A stretch of DNA of 64,000 nt from Galactobacter valiniphilus (GTDB lineage Bacteria > Actinomycetota > Actinomycetes > Actinomycetales > Micrococcaceae), in assembly GCF_003575975.1 (NCBI RefSeq), contig NZ_QQXK01000007.1, forward strand, positions 1-64,000, given 5' to 3'. The position numbers were made by a program, and so were the translations under genes. Position 1 is the first letter of the stretch, and every line of letters starts with the position of its first letter. Below are positions 7,872-16,114 of the stretch, piece by piece. Under the pieces are notes generated by a model. It did not search any database. It was given only the letters and a program-made list of their open reading frames with translations, and was not told the DNA's origin.

Positions 7872-8795
7872 ATGCCGCACTATCCGGCACCACCACCGTC
7901 CCTGTCCTACGAGCTGTTCCCGCCGGCCTCCGCCGCGGCGGCGGAGCGACTCGAGGTCTCCCTCGAGGCCCTGGCGCACACCGAACCCGACTACGTGTCC
8001 GTCACCTATTCCGGCACGCCGCACCGCCGCCGCGCCACGCTCGACCTCGTCGATCACCTGGTCCGCGACACCCGGCTGCGCCCGCTCGCCCACTTGACCT
8101 GCGTGGGTGAGAGCGCGGAGAGCCTCGCGGGCCTGGTCCGGCACTTCATCGGGCTCGGCGTCCGCGGCGTGCTGGCCATGCGCGGAGACCTGCCCGAGGA
8201 CCCGGCCGCCGACGTGGGGGAGTACCCCTTCGCCCGCTACCTCGTGGAGCTCATCCGCGAAGTGGAGGGGCAGTACAGCGCGGCCCTCGGGGCCGGCCGG
8301 CTCTCCGTGGGCGTGGCCGCCTACCCCGTCCGCCACCCCGAGTCGCCGAGCTTCCAGCACGACGTCGAGGTGCTCGTGGGCAAGCAGCGCTCCGGCGCCG
8401 ACTACGCCATCACGCAGGTGTACTTCCGCCCGGAGGACTACACGCAGCTCGTGGACGCGGCCCGCCGCGCCGGGGTCACCATCCCGATCATCCCCGGGGT
8501 GCTCCCCGTGGATTCGCCCGATCGGCTGGCCCGCCTGGCCAAGCTGACCGGCGTGGAGCCCGACCCGCTGCTCGGCCACGCCTTGGAGACGGCCTCGGAC
8601 GAGGCCGAACGCCGCCGGATCGGCGTGGAGTTCGCGGCGAGCCTGGTCCGCCGGGCGCTCGGGGACGGCGCCCCTGGCGTGCACGTCTACACCTTCAACC
8701 GGCACGAGGGAGCCATCGACCTCGTGGAGCGACTGGACCTGCCGGGCCAGCGCACCGACGCCAGGCACGGCCTGGCCGCCCGCGTGGGCGCCTGA
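7872..8795 (+). CDS. metF: Methylenetetrahydrofolate reductase MetF
   Basis: Reduces 5,10-methylene-THF to 5-methyl-THF, the methyl donor for methionine synthesis. FAD-dependent TIM barrel: SYELFPP at the start (catalytic Glu), DYVSVTYSG, AHLTCVG, VLAMRGD, and ADYAITQVYF (conserved Gln and Tyr) are family signatures. 307 residues, typical. The ATG at 7872 has GAGGAGC upstream; longer in-frame starts would reach back into the riboswitch platform. Probably co-transcribed with metE (136-base gap) under the SAM riboswitch. Confidence 0.93.
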   Translation: MPHYPAPPPSLSYELFPPASAAAAERLEVSLEALAHTEPDYVSVTYSGTPHRRRATLDLVDHLVRDTRLRPLAHLTCVGESAESLAGLVRHFIGLGVRGVLAMRGDLPEDPAADVGEYPFARYLVELIREVEGQYSAALGAGRLSVGVAAYPVRHPESPSFQHDVEVLVGKQRSGADYAITQVYFRPEDYTQLVDAARRAGVTIPIIPGVLPVDSPDRLARLAKLTGVEPDPLLGHALETASDEAERRRIGVEFAASLVRRALGDGAPGVHVYTFNRHEGAIDLVERLDLPGQRTDARHGLAARVGA

Positions 8796-8931
8796 GCGCC
8801 TCCCGCCCCCACCCTGCCACAGACCAGCACCACCCGCCGCCGGGCACCGAGCCCGCGGCACCCCCTCACTTCCCGCGCAGAGACCGCGCCGGGATCAGCA
8901 CACCCAAAAACGGGTGAAAACAGGAGAGATC

Positions 8932-11292
8932 ATGACGCAGCAGCCGCTGAACCCCGACTTCGACGCCACCGTTCTTGGGTACCCCCGCATCGGTGCGGAC
9001 CGCGAACTCAAGAAGGCCCTCGAGGCCCATTGGGCGGGGAAGATTTCCCTCGACGAGCTCCACGCCGCCGCCGGCCAGGTGCAGCTCGCCGACCTCACCC
9101 GCCTGGCCGGGCTGGGGCTCGACGCCGCGGGCGGCGCCCTCCCGGGCGACGTCGCCTACTACGACCAGGTGCTCGAGACCACGGCGGCGCTCTCCGCCGT
9201 CCCGAGCCGCTTCTCCGGCGTGATCGGCGAGCGCATCGGCACCGCCGAGGCCTTCGTCCTGGCCCGCGGTGACGAGGCGAACGCCCCGCTCGAGCTGACT
9301 AAGTGGTTCGACACCAACTACCACTACCTCGTGCCGGAGATCGGCCCGGGCACGGCCTTCGTGGCCGATCCGGAGCGCCTCGTGGCGAACCACGCGGCGC
9401 ACGCCGCGGCGGGCTTCGAGTTGCGCCCCACGCTCGTGGGCCCGCTGACTTACCTGCTGCTCGCCAAGGCGGAGGACGGCGCCCCGGAGGGTTTCTCCCC
9501 GCTGGAGCGGCTCGACGACGCCGTGGCCGCCTACGCTTCCCTGCTCGCCGCGCTCGGCGCGGCGGGCGTGAAGCTGGTGCAGCTGGACGAGCCGGGCCTC
9601 GTGACCGAGGAGGGCGCCAAGCTCGCCGCCGACGGCTCCACCGTGACCCGCGTGTACTCGGCCCTCGCCGCGGTGCAGAGCGCCCCGCGCCTGTTCGTCA
9701 CCTCGGGCTACGGCACGGCCGGCGACCCGGCCCGCCCGGGTCACGTGCAGGGCGAGCTGGCCCGCGCCGGCGTGGCCGTGGTGCACGCGGACCTGGTCCG
9801 CGGTGCCGCCCCGGCCGCCGCCCACCTGGGCGAGCTGAACGGCGCTACCCTCGTGGCCGGCGTCGTGAACTCCCGCAACATCTGGCGCAACCGCCTGGGC
9901 GAGTCCCTCGCCGCGCTGCGCACGCTGCAGGCCGAGGTCACGGAGGCCGGCGGCGCGCTCGCCGTGGGCACCGCGACGAGCCTGCAGCACGTCCCGCACA
10001 CCGTGGCGGCCGAGACCGCCCTGCCGGAGCACCTCCCGGCCTGGCTCGCCTTCGCCGACGAGAAGGTCGCCGAGGTCGTGACGCTCGCCAAGGGCCTGCG
10101 CGAGGGTGACGCCGCCATCGCCGCCGAGCTCGCCGCCGACGCCGAGGCCCACGCCGCCCGCGCGGCGTTTGCCGGGACGAGCGTGGCCGCCGTCCGCGAG
10201 CGCCTCGCAGCGCTGACCCCGGAGGACCTCGAGCGCGCCGACGCCGAGGAGCGCCGCGCGGCCCAGGCCGCCGCGCTGGGCCTGCCGCCGCTGCCGACCA
10301 CCACGATCGGCTCCTTCCCGCAGACCGCCGAGGTCCGCAAGGCCCGCGCCGGGGCCCGCTCTGGCGCGCTCAGCGAGGCCGAGTACGAGGCCTTCCTGAA
10401 GGCCGAGATCGAGCGCGTGGTGCGCTTCCAGGAGGAGCTGGGCCTGGACGTCCTGGTGCACGGCGAGGCCGAGCGCAACGACATGGTCCAGTACTTCGCC
10501 GAGAACTTCGACGGCTACGCGCCCACGACCCGCGGCTGGGTGCAGTCCTACGGCTCGCGCTCCACGCGCCCGGCCATCCTGTGGGGCGACGTCTCCCGCC
10601 CGCGCGCGTTCACCGTGCCGTGGATCTCCTACGCCGCCTCGCTGACCGAGAAGCCGCTCAAGGGCATGCTCACGGGCCCCGTGACGATCCTGGCCTGGAG
10701 CTTTGTGCGCGACGACCAGCCGCTCGAGGTCTCGGCCCAGCAGGTCGCCCTGGCGCTGCGCGACGAGATCGAGGACCTGCAGGCCGCCGGCATCGGCATC
10801 ATCCAGGTGGACGAGCCGGCGCTGCGCGAGCTGCTGCCGCTGCGCGCCGAGGCCCAGCCGGACTACCTGCGCTGGTCGGTCGACTCCTTCCGCCTGGCCA
10901 CGGCCGGCGCGGACACCGCCACGCAGATCCACACCCACCTCTGCTACTCGGAGTTCGGCGAGGTGGTCGGCGCGATCGACGCGCTGGACGCCGACGTCAC
11001 CTCGATCGAGGCGGCCCGCTCCCGCATGGAGGTCACGGGCGACCTGGCCGAGTTCGGCTTCTCCCGCGGGATCGGCCCGGGCGTGTACGACATCCACTCG
11101 CCGCGCGTCCCCTCCACGGAGGAGATCGACGAGCTGCTCGCCGAGGCGCTCAAGCGCCTGACCCCCGAGCAGCTGTGGGTCAACCCGGACTGCGGCCTGA
11201 AGACCCGCGCCTACCCGGAGACCGAGGCCTCCCTGCGCCACCTCGTCGAGGCGGCGGCCAAGGCCCGCGCCGCGATCGCCGCGTCCGTCTAA
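8932..11292 (+). CDS. metE: Cobalamin-independent methionine synthase MetE
   Basis: Transfers the methyl group of 5-methyl-THF(Glu)n to homocysteine, the last step of methionine synthesis. The N-terminal (about 1-370) and catalytic C-terminal (about 430-786) barrels are both present. [10 protein letters not shown] starts the C-terminal half; [14 protein letters not shown] binds substrate; zinc ligands appear as HLCYSEF (His and Cys, about 668-670) and NPDCGLKTR (Cys, about 754). 786 residues, full length. The ATG at 8932 follows AGGAGAG; the GTG at 8914 is less well placed. Substrate comes from MetF just upstream. Confidence 0.95.
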   Translation: MTQQPLNPDFDATVLGYPRIGADRELKKALEAHWAGKISLDELHAAAGQVQLADLTRLAGLGLDAAGGALPGDVAYYDQVLETTAALSAVPSRFSGVIGERIGTAEAFVLARGDEANAPLELTKWFDTNYHYLVPEIGPGTAFVADPERLVANHAAHAAAGFELRPTLVGPLTYLLLAKAEDGAPEGFSPLERLDDAVAAYASLLAALGAAGVKLVQLDEPGLVTEEGAKLAADGSTVTRVYSALAAVQSAPRLFVTSGYGTAGDPARPGHVQGELARAGVAVVHADLVRGAAPAAAHLGELNGATLVAGVVNSRNIWRNRLGESLAALRTLQAEVTEAGGALAVGTATSLQHVPHTVAAETALPEHLPAWLAFADEKVAEVVTLAKGLREGDAAIAAELAADAEAHAARAAFAGTSVAAVRERLAALTPEDLERADAEERRAAQAAALGLPPLPTTTIGSFPQTAEVRKARAGARSGALSEAEYEAFLKAEIERVVRFQEELGLDVLVHGEAERNDMVQYFAENFDGYAPTTRGWVQSYGSRSTRPAILWGDVSRPRAFTVPWISYAASLTEKPLKGMLTGPVTILAWSFVRDDQPLEVSAQQVALALRDEIEDLQAAGIGIIQVDEPALRELLPLRAEAQPDYLRWSVDSFRLATAGADTATQIHTHLCYSEFGEVVGAIDALDADVTSIEAARSRMEVTGDLAEFGFSRGIGPGVYDIHSPRVPSTEEIDELLAEALKRLTPEQLWVNPDCGLKTRAYPETEASLRHLVEAAAKARAAIAASV

Positions 11293-11308
11293 GGACGCCC
11301 CACCTGCT

Positions 11309-11343
11309 CGACGCCGCCCGCTCACCGTGGGCGGGCGGCGTCG
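11309..11343 (+). terminator. Hairpin after metE
   Basis: Perfect 12-bp stem GACGCCGCCCGC / GCGGGCGGCGTC directly after the metE stop, without a strong U tract. Typical of GC-rich actinobacterial terminators. Confidence 0.6.
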
Positions 11344-11348
11344 GGCAC

Positions 11349-11405
11349 CGTCTCATCCCGCACTTTTCGTCTCATCCCGCACCTTCCGTGCGGGAGACGA
11401 CGAAA
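11349..11405 (+). repeat. Triple 15-mer repeat upstream of metY (two direct, one inverted)
   Basis: CGTCTCATCCCGCAC occurs exactly at 11349-11363 and again at 11368-11382 (19-base period). A near-reverse complement (GTGCGGGAGACGACG) at 11388-11402 lets the second copy form a long hairpin. The 140-base leader of metY holds this instead of a recognisable SAM aptamer, so it may be an operator array or an RNA switch. Confidence 0.6.
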
Positions 11406-11483
11406 AAGGCGGGAGGGGGCACCGCAGCTTCAGAAGCACAGCATCTTCTCCAACGACAGCCGTCAAGCGAATCGAGATCCACC

Positions 11484-12956
11484 ATGACCGCCCAGCAGCA
11501 GCCAGCCACCGCCGGGGTCCACGCCGGCTACCGGCCCTCCGGCGAGCAGCGCCCGCTCACCCCGCCCGTCGTCACCTCGGCGGCGTTCGCGTTCGCAAAC
11601 CACGCGGAGGCGGCGGAGTCCTTTGCCTTGAAGCGCGCCGCGTTCACGTACTCGCGCACGGGCAATCCCACGGTCTCGATCCTCGAGCAGCGCCTCGCGG
11701 CGTTGGAGGGTGGCACGGCCGCCGTGGCGACGGCGAGCGGGCAATCGGCCGTGGCGCTGGCGTTGCTCGCGCTGCTGCAGGGCCCGCGGCACCTCGTGGT
11801 CTCGGCGCGGCTGTACGGCGGCACGGTGGACCTGCTCACCGACACCTTCTCCGACTTCGGGGTGCCCGTGAGCTTCGTGGAGCCGGGGGACCTGGGCGCC
11901 TGGGAGGGCGCGATCGAGGCCGACACGGTGGGCTTCCTGCTGGAGTCGGTGACGAACCCGCAGGCCGAGGTGATCGAGCTCGAGCCGATCGCGGCGCTGG
12001 CTCACGCCCACGGCATCCCGGTGGTCGTGGACAACACGCTCGCCACCCCGTACGCCTACCGCCCCCTGGAGCACGGGGCCGACGTGGTGGTGCACTCCGT
12101 CACGAAGGGCCTGGGAGGGCACGGCTCGGCGCTCGGCGGTGCCGTGGTCGTGGGGTCCTTCGACTTCTCGGATCCCGTGCGCTGGCCGCAGATCGCGGCG
12201 CCCCGAGAGCGCTATCGCGGGGACTCGCTGCTGCAGCGCTACGGCGCCGGCGCGTTTGCGATGCTCGTGCGTTCCAAGTTCCTGCACGACCTCGGCCCGG
12301 CACTGGGCCCGGAGGCCGCGGCCCAGCTGCTGCGCGGCGTGGAGACGCTCGCCGTACGCGCCGGCCACGTGGCCCGCTCCGTCGAGGAGCTCGCGGAGGC
12401 GCTCGAGGCGCACCCGGCCGTGGCGCGCGTCCACCACGTGTCGCGGCCCTCGCACCCGCAGCACGAGCTCGCGGCGCGGGACTTCGCGCGCGGGACGGGC
12501 TGCATCTTCGGGCTCGAGCTCGTGGACGAGGCGCTCGTGGCGCCGTTCGCTGACTCCCTCGAGCTGGTGACCCTCGCCGCCAACATCGGCGACGCCAGGA
12601 CCCTGCTGGCGCACCCAGCCACCATGACCCACTGCCGCCTCTCCGCGGAGCAGCTGCGCGCGGCCGGGATCTCCCGGGCGCTGCTGCGGCTCTCCGTGGG
12701 CCTCGAGGATCCCCGCGACCTCAGCGCGGATCTGACCCAGGCGCTCGACGCCGCGTGGGCCGGTTGGGAGGGTGCCGCGCCTGAGGGTGCCGCGCCCGTG
12801 GGTGCCGCCCCGGCGTCGCCCACCGTCCCTGGACTTGCCGCCCGCCCGGGCGAGCCAAACCCCCGAGCCGCCACCGCGGCGTCGGGCATTTCACCCCGCC
12901 CCACCCCGGCAGACATCTACGCGCTGGCCGCCACCGCGGCGGCAAGGAAGGCCTGA
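11484..12956 (+). CDS. metY: O-acetylhomoserine sulfhydrylase-like PLP enzyme (MetY)
   Basis: Cys/Met-metabolism PLP enzyme. The sequence opening [25 protein letters not shown] and the [15 protein letters not shown] motif (PLP lysine Lys208) fit O-acetylhomoserine aminocarboxypropyltransferase, which makes homocysteine from O-acetylhomoserine and sulfide. The core ends near residue 425. A further 65-residue Pro/Ala-rich tail follows, encoded partly by direct repeats ([16 protein letters not shown], about 12772-12813) and ending in [16 protein letters not shown]. The tail is not part of the known fold. metB begins 3 bases after the stop, so the two are one transcript. Confidence 0.85.
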   Translation: MTAQQQPATAGVHAGYRPSGEQRPLTPPVVTSAAFAFANHAEAAESFALKRAAFTYSRTGNPTVSILEQRLAALEGGTAAVATASGQSAVALALLALLQGPRHLVVSARLYGGTVDLLTDTFSDFGVPVSFVEPGDLGAWEGAIEADTVGFLLESVTNPQAEVIELEPIAALAHAHGIPVVVDNTLATPYAYRPLEHGADVVVHSVTKGLGGHGSALGGAVVVGSFDFSDPVRWPQIAAPRERYRGDSLLQRYGAGAFAMLVRSKFLHDLGPALGPEAAAQLLRGVETLAVRAGHVARSVEELAEALEAHPAVARVHHVSRPSHPQHELAARDFARGTGCIFGLELVDEALVAPFADSLELVTLAANIGDARTLLAHPATMTHCRLSAEQLRAAGISRALLRLSVGLEDPRDLSADLTQALDAAWAGWEGAAPEGAAPVGAAPASPTVPGLAARPGEPNPRAATAASGISPRPTPADIYALAATAAARKA

Positions 12957-12959
12957 GTC

Positions 12960-14447
12960 ATGTCTCTGTACACCCCTGGTTTCGACACCCGCGCCGTGCA
13001 TGCAGGGCAGGCACCCGATCCGCTCACGGGCGCCGTGGTGCCGCCGATCTATCAGACCAGCACGTTCATTCAGGACGACGTCAACGTGCTGCGCGCGGGC
13101 CACGAGTACTCGCGCGGCTCCAACCCCACGCGGGGCGGCTTCGAGGAGCAGCTCTGCGCGCTGGAGGGCGGGTTCAAGGCGTACGCCTTCGCCTCCGGGA
13201 TCGCGGCCGAGGACGCGCTGCTGCGTTCAGTGCTGCGCCCGGGCGATCACGTGGTGATCGGCTCCGATTCCTACGGCGGGACCAACCGGCTGCTGCGGGA
13301 CGTGTGGGGGCCGTGGGGGATCACGCACACGGCCGTGCCGGCCGGGGATCTGGACGCCGTGCGGGCCGCGATCCGGCGCGACGCGACCGCCGTGCTGTGG
13401 GTGGAGACGCCGTCGAATCCGCACCTGGGGATCGCCGACCTCGCCGGGTGGGCGCAGGTGGCGCACGAGGCCGGCTGCCTGTTCTTCGTCGACAACACCT
13501 TCGCCTCGCCGGCGTTGCAGCGGCCCTTGGAGTGGGGCGCGGATGCCGTGGTGCATTCGACGACCAAGTACATCGGAGGGCACTCGGACGTGCTCGGCGG
13601 GGCCGTGGTGGTCTCCGACGTGGAGTTCCTGGGCAAGCCGCTCGCCGATGCCGTGGCGTTTGCGCAGTTCGCGGCGGGGGCCGTGGCTGGACCGCAGGAT
13701 TGCTTCCTGGCGGCGCGCGGGCTCAAGACGCTGGGGCTGCGGGTGCGTCAGCACTCGGCCAACGCGCTCGAGGTGGCGCGCTTCCTCGAGGCGAAGGCGC
13801 TCGCCGGGGACGGCGTGGCCGAGGTGTTCTACCCGGGACTCGAGTCCCATCCCGATCACCGGCTCGCCGCGCGGCAGATGTCCGGCGGTTTCGGTGGCGT
13901 GGTGTCGCTGCGGCTGGCCGGGGGCGAGGCGGCTGCCCGGCGCTTCGTCACGGCGACCGAGCTGTTCGGGCTCTCCGTGTCCCTGGGCGGCGTGGAGTCG
14001 CTCATCTGTCTTCCCACCGAGATGACGCACGGTCCGCTGCGCGGGACGCCCCGCGAGATCTCGGCGGATCTGGTGCGCCTCTCGGTGGGGATCGAGGACG
14101 TCGCCGACCTCATCGCGGACCTCGAGCGGGCCTTGGATGTGGTTGCAGCCGAAGCGCTCGGGGCGCGGGTCGAGGTCGTGCGGCCCGGCGTGGGGGCCGC
14201 CGTGCCGGCGGTGCGGGTGCAGGCGCCCGAGGCCGAGGCGGTCGAAGCGGACACCGTCGCGGCGCCGCCGGCCGAGGCCCGCCGGGAGAGTCTTCCTGCA
14301 CCTCTCGCGGCGGTGCGCGCGGCAGTGCCGGCGCTGAAGTTCGGGGGCATGCACGACGGCGGCCGCCCACCTTTCGGTGGGCGGCCGTCGCGCGCTGTGG
14401 GCCGGGTCGAGAGAGGCCCGGCTACTTGGTCAGGGGCCAGACGTTGA
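12960..14447 (+). CDS. metB: Cystathionine gamma-synthase-type enzyme (MetB), with suspect C-terminal extension
   Basis: PLP enzyme joining cysteine with an activated homoserine to give cystathionine. Signatures: TRAVHAGQAPDPLTGAVVPPIYQTSTF, YSRGSNPTR, VDNTFASP, and the PLP lysine in STTKYIGGHSDVLGG (Lys203). Gamma-lyase activity cannot be excluded from sequence. The family core ends near 390 (VGIEDVADLIADLERAL); this frame runs to 495, through an Ala/Val tail and then straight across the terminator hairpin at 14354, overlapping the convergent gene by 26 bases. A one-base shift before 14335 would reach a TGA at 14335-14337 just ahead of the terminator, so the true end may be 14337. Confidence 0.82.
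   Translation: MSLYTPGFDTRAVHAGQAPDPLTGAVVPPIYQTSTFIQDDVNVLRAGHEYSRGSNPTRGGFEEQLCALEGGFKAYAFASGIAAEDALLRSVLRPGDHVVIGSDSYGGTNRLLRDVWGPWGITHTAVPAGDLDAVRAAIRRDATAVLWVETPSNPHLGIADLAGWAQVAHEAGCLFFVDNTFASPALQRPLEWGADAVVHSTTKYIGGHSDVLGGAVVVSDVEFLGKPLADAVAFAQFAAGAVAGPQDCFLAARGLKTLGLRVRQHSANALEVARFLEAKALAGDGVAEVFYPGLESHPDHRLAARQMSGGFGGVVSLRLAGGEAAARRFVTATELFGLSVSLGGVESLICLPTEMTHGPLRGTPREISADLVRLSVGIEDVADLIADLERALDVVAAEALGARVEVVRPGVGAAVPAVRVQAPEAEAVEADTVAAPPAEARRESLPAPLAAVRAAVPALKFGGMHDGGRPPFGGRPSRAVGRVERGPATWSGARR
14354..14390. terminator. Terminator between metB and the convergent CU044_5270-type gene
   Basis: Stem CGACGGC(GG)CCGCCCACC / GGTGGGCGGCCGTCG with a TTTC tetraloop, usable in both directions. 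The metB reading frame passes through it. Confidence 0.7.
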
Positions 14448-15522
14448 ACTTGCTCCAGCAATCGGTGGGTTCGCCGTCGTTGGGGCAGTTGACGCTTGGC
14501 CACTCGACGGCCCCGGGGGTGGGGGGAGCCTGGTCCACGATGGTGGTCGTGACGGCGGCCCAGCTATCGAGGTTGCTGGGGGTGAAGCTGCCGCCAGAGT
14601 AGTAGCGCTCGCCGATGTAGAGTCCCGTCTCCGGAGCCACGATGATGTCGTGGCCCAGCTCGGCCGAGCGCAGGGCGACGCCTGTGCGCCCGTCCAACTG
14701 CACCTTCGTGTCAGCGACCGTGATGCCGGGGATGAGGGCGGCGGTCCGGAAGAGCAGCGAACGGTCGGCGCTGTCGAGCTGCCCCTGGCGCAGGCGGTCT
14801 GCAATCCACACGAAGGCACGTTCGGACTCGGATTCCCGGCCGCCCTGCTGCTGCGCGTGCTTCAGGAGCTCGCGGGGGTTGTCCGGCCAGTCGTCGGAGT
14901 GGCCCAGGGGCGTTCCGGGGCTGTAGAAAGCTCCGCCGGGGCCGGCCACGAGGCTGCCCTTCTCGTACCTTTTCTGGAGTTCAACCAGCTCGGCGAATTC
15001 CTGATCGGTCATCTTCGACATCGGCCGCACCGGCAGCTCGGAGTGACGCACCCACACCCACATCCCCGAACGATCGGCGGGGATGTACATCTCGTCCCGG
15101 ACGGAGCGAATCCAGGACGTTTCCTTGCCGTCTTGGTCGACCGATCCGGACCCGTACTCAGCCACCGAACTGACCTTGAGATACTGCCCGGGCTTGAGGG
15201 GCGGATCGCTGAACTTCACGGCGTTGTCGGCGGCCTGATTGAGGACGGCGGCGGTCGCGGGATCCGGGCCGAGGGGCGTGTTGGTGGGCCCCAGCAGCTG
15301 GGCCGCGACGAGGGCGCCGGCGGCGAGAGCGGCAGCGCCGCCGAGGAAGCCCAGCCGCTTGGCGCGGGAGGCGCCGCTCAAGCGGCGGCGAGCGGGCGCC
15401 GTCGTGCCCTGGGCCTCGCCGTTGATGGCGTTCATGAGGTGAGCGCGGGAGGCAGTGAAGGCCTCGGGGCTGACGTCGGCGTCGGTGGGGCGGGCGTCAT
15501 GCAAGAGATTCAGAGAGTCCAT
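14422..15522 (-). CDS. CU044_5270-family membrane protein (anti-sigma-like partner of the ECF gene)
   Basis: 366 residues: a short cytoplasmic N-terminus (MDSLNLLHDARPTDADVSPEAF), one membrane helix around 65-85 (LGFLGGAAALAAGALVAAQLL) and a large extracellular domain with GQYLKVSSVAEYGSG, the hallmark of CU044_5270-type proteins. These are usually encoded right after an ECF sigma factor and are thought to act in its control or as a sensor. Here the sigma gene ends 26 bases inside this gene, confirming coupling. The ATG at 15522 is the natural start; the upstream frame overlaps the sigma gene. Exact function unknown. Confidence 0.75.
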   Translation of the reverse strand: MDSLNLLHDARPTDADVSPEAFTASRAHLMNAINGEAQGTTAPARRRLSGASRAKRLGFLGGAAALAAGALVAAQLLGPTNTPLGPDPATAAVLNQAADNAVKFSDPPLKPGQYLKVSSVAEYGSGSVDQDGKETSWIRSVRDEMYIPADRSGMWVWVRHSELPVRPMSKMTDQEFAELVELQKRYEKGSLVAGPGGAFYSPGTPLGHSDDWPDNPRELLKHAQQQGGRESESERAFVWIADRLRQGQLDSADRSLLFRTAALIPGITVADTKVQLDGRTGVALRSAELGHDIIVAPETGLYIGERYYSGGSFTPSNLDSWAAVTTTIVDQAPPTPGAVEWPSVNCPNDGEPTDCWSKFNVWPLTK

Positions 15523-15871
15523 GACCGGCCTCCTTGCTGTGGGTGGGGCAGGGGAGCGCTGCGCCGAGCTTGGTGCGCGCGCGGTTGAGGCGGGATCGGA
15601 CCGTGCCGACCGGGATGCCGAGGGCGTGGGAGATCTGCTCGTAAGTGAGCTCCTCCCAGGCGTAGAGGATGACCACATCGCGGTCGCCGCGCGGGAGCTT
15701 GGCGAGGCGCGTGGCGACGAGGAAGGTCTCGGAGAGGAGATCGTCGGCCACCTGCCGAGTGGAGCGGCTGGAGGCGTAGCGATACACGGTGGCGGCGTGG
15801 CGATCGAAGAGATCGGCAAACGCCGCCGGCTCCCTCAAGGAGCGTGCGATGACGTCGTGATCGGTGTTCAC
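15497..15871 (-). CDS. ECF-type sigma factor with large internal deletion
   Basis: Only 124 residues, against about 180-200 for the family. The start is region 2 (FADLFDRHAATVYRYASS...VADDLLSETFLVATR) and the end is a complete region 4 (LPRGDRDVVILYAWEELTYEQISHALGIPVGTVRSRLNRARTKL). Between TR and LPRGDRD the end of region 2 and the whole linker, about 60-75 residues including region 2.4 that reads the -10 element, are gone, with the frame preserved. The product should still bind -35-like DNA through region 4 but probably cannot open promoters. Followed by its CU044_5270-type partner. Confidence 0.8.
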   Translation of the reverse strand: MNTDHDVIARSLREPAAFADLFDRHAATVYRYASSRSTRQVADDLLSETFLVATRLAKLPRGDRDVVILYAWEELTYEQISHALGIPVGTVRSRLNRARTKLGAALPCPTHSKEAGHGLSESLA

Positions 15872-16114
15872 GGTGGGTATTGCTCCGTGGGGTTCGGCGG
15901 GTTCACGAAAAGTTTCGCCCAGTGGACGGCGGAAGGGTGTGAGGGGAGCGGTTTAAACATATTTCTTGGGTTCCGGAAATATCTCGCTTCGAATCTATCT
16001 TCGAATGACGTGCGGTGGGAGAATGGTTGGAAACACGAGGGAGTGGCGGGGTGTTGTGAAATCGATTCTGCCGCTGTGATGGCTCATTGTCAGGCGCGCT
16101 CTGGGAGGTGAATC
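15872..16114. promoter_or_regulatory. AT-rich divergent promoter region, sigma gene / HNH gene
   Basis: 243 bases between divergent genes, clearly richer in A/T than the surroundings. It contains the inverted repeat ATATTTC (15959-15965) / GAAATAT (15976-15982) and two copies of TTCGAA at 15988-16006. GGGAGGTG before 16115 is the HNH ribosome site. No defined operator is recognisable. Confidence 0.4.

Noticed and set aside
8866-11325. Long open frame opposite metE (819 codons, minus strand)
   Set aside because: Antisense shadow of a GC-rich gene; Gly/Arg/Leu/His-rich without motifs, and metE is complete on the other strand.
11340-11483. Second SAM riboswitch before metY
   Set aside because: No S-box or SAM-IV core (no GAG-GGC...GCAACC pattern); repeats described separately.
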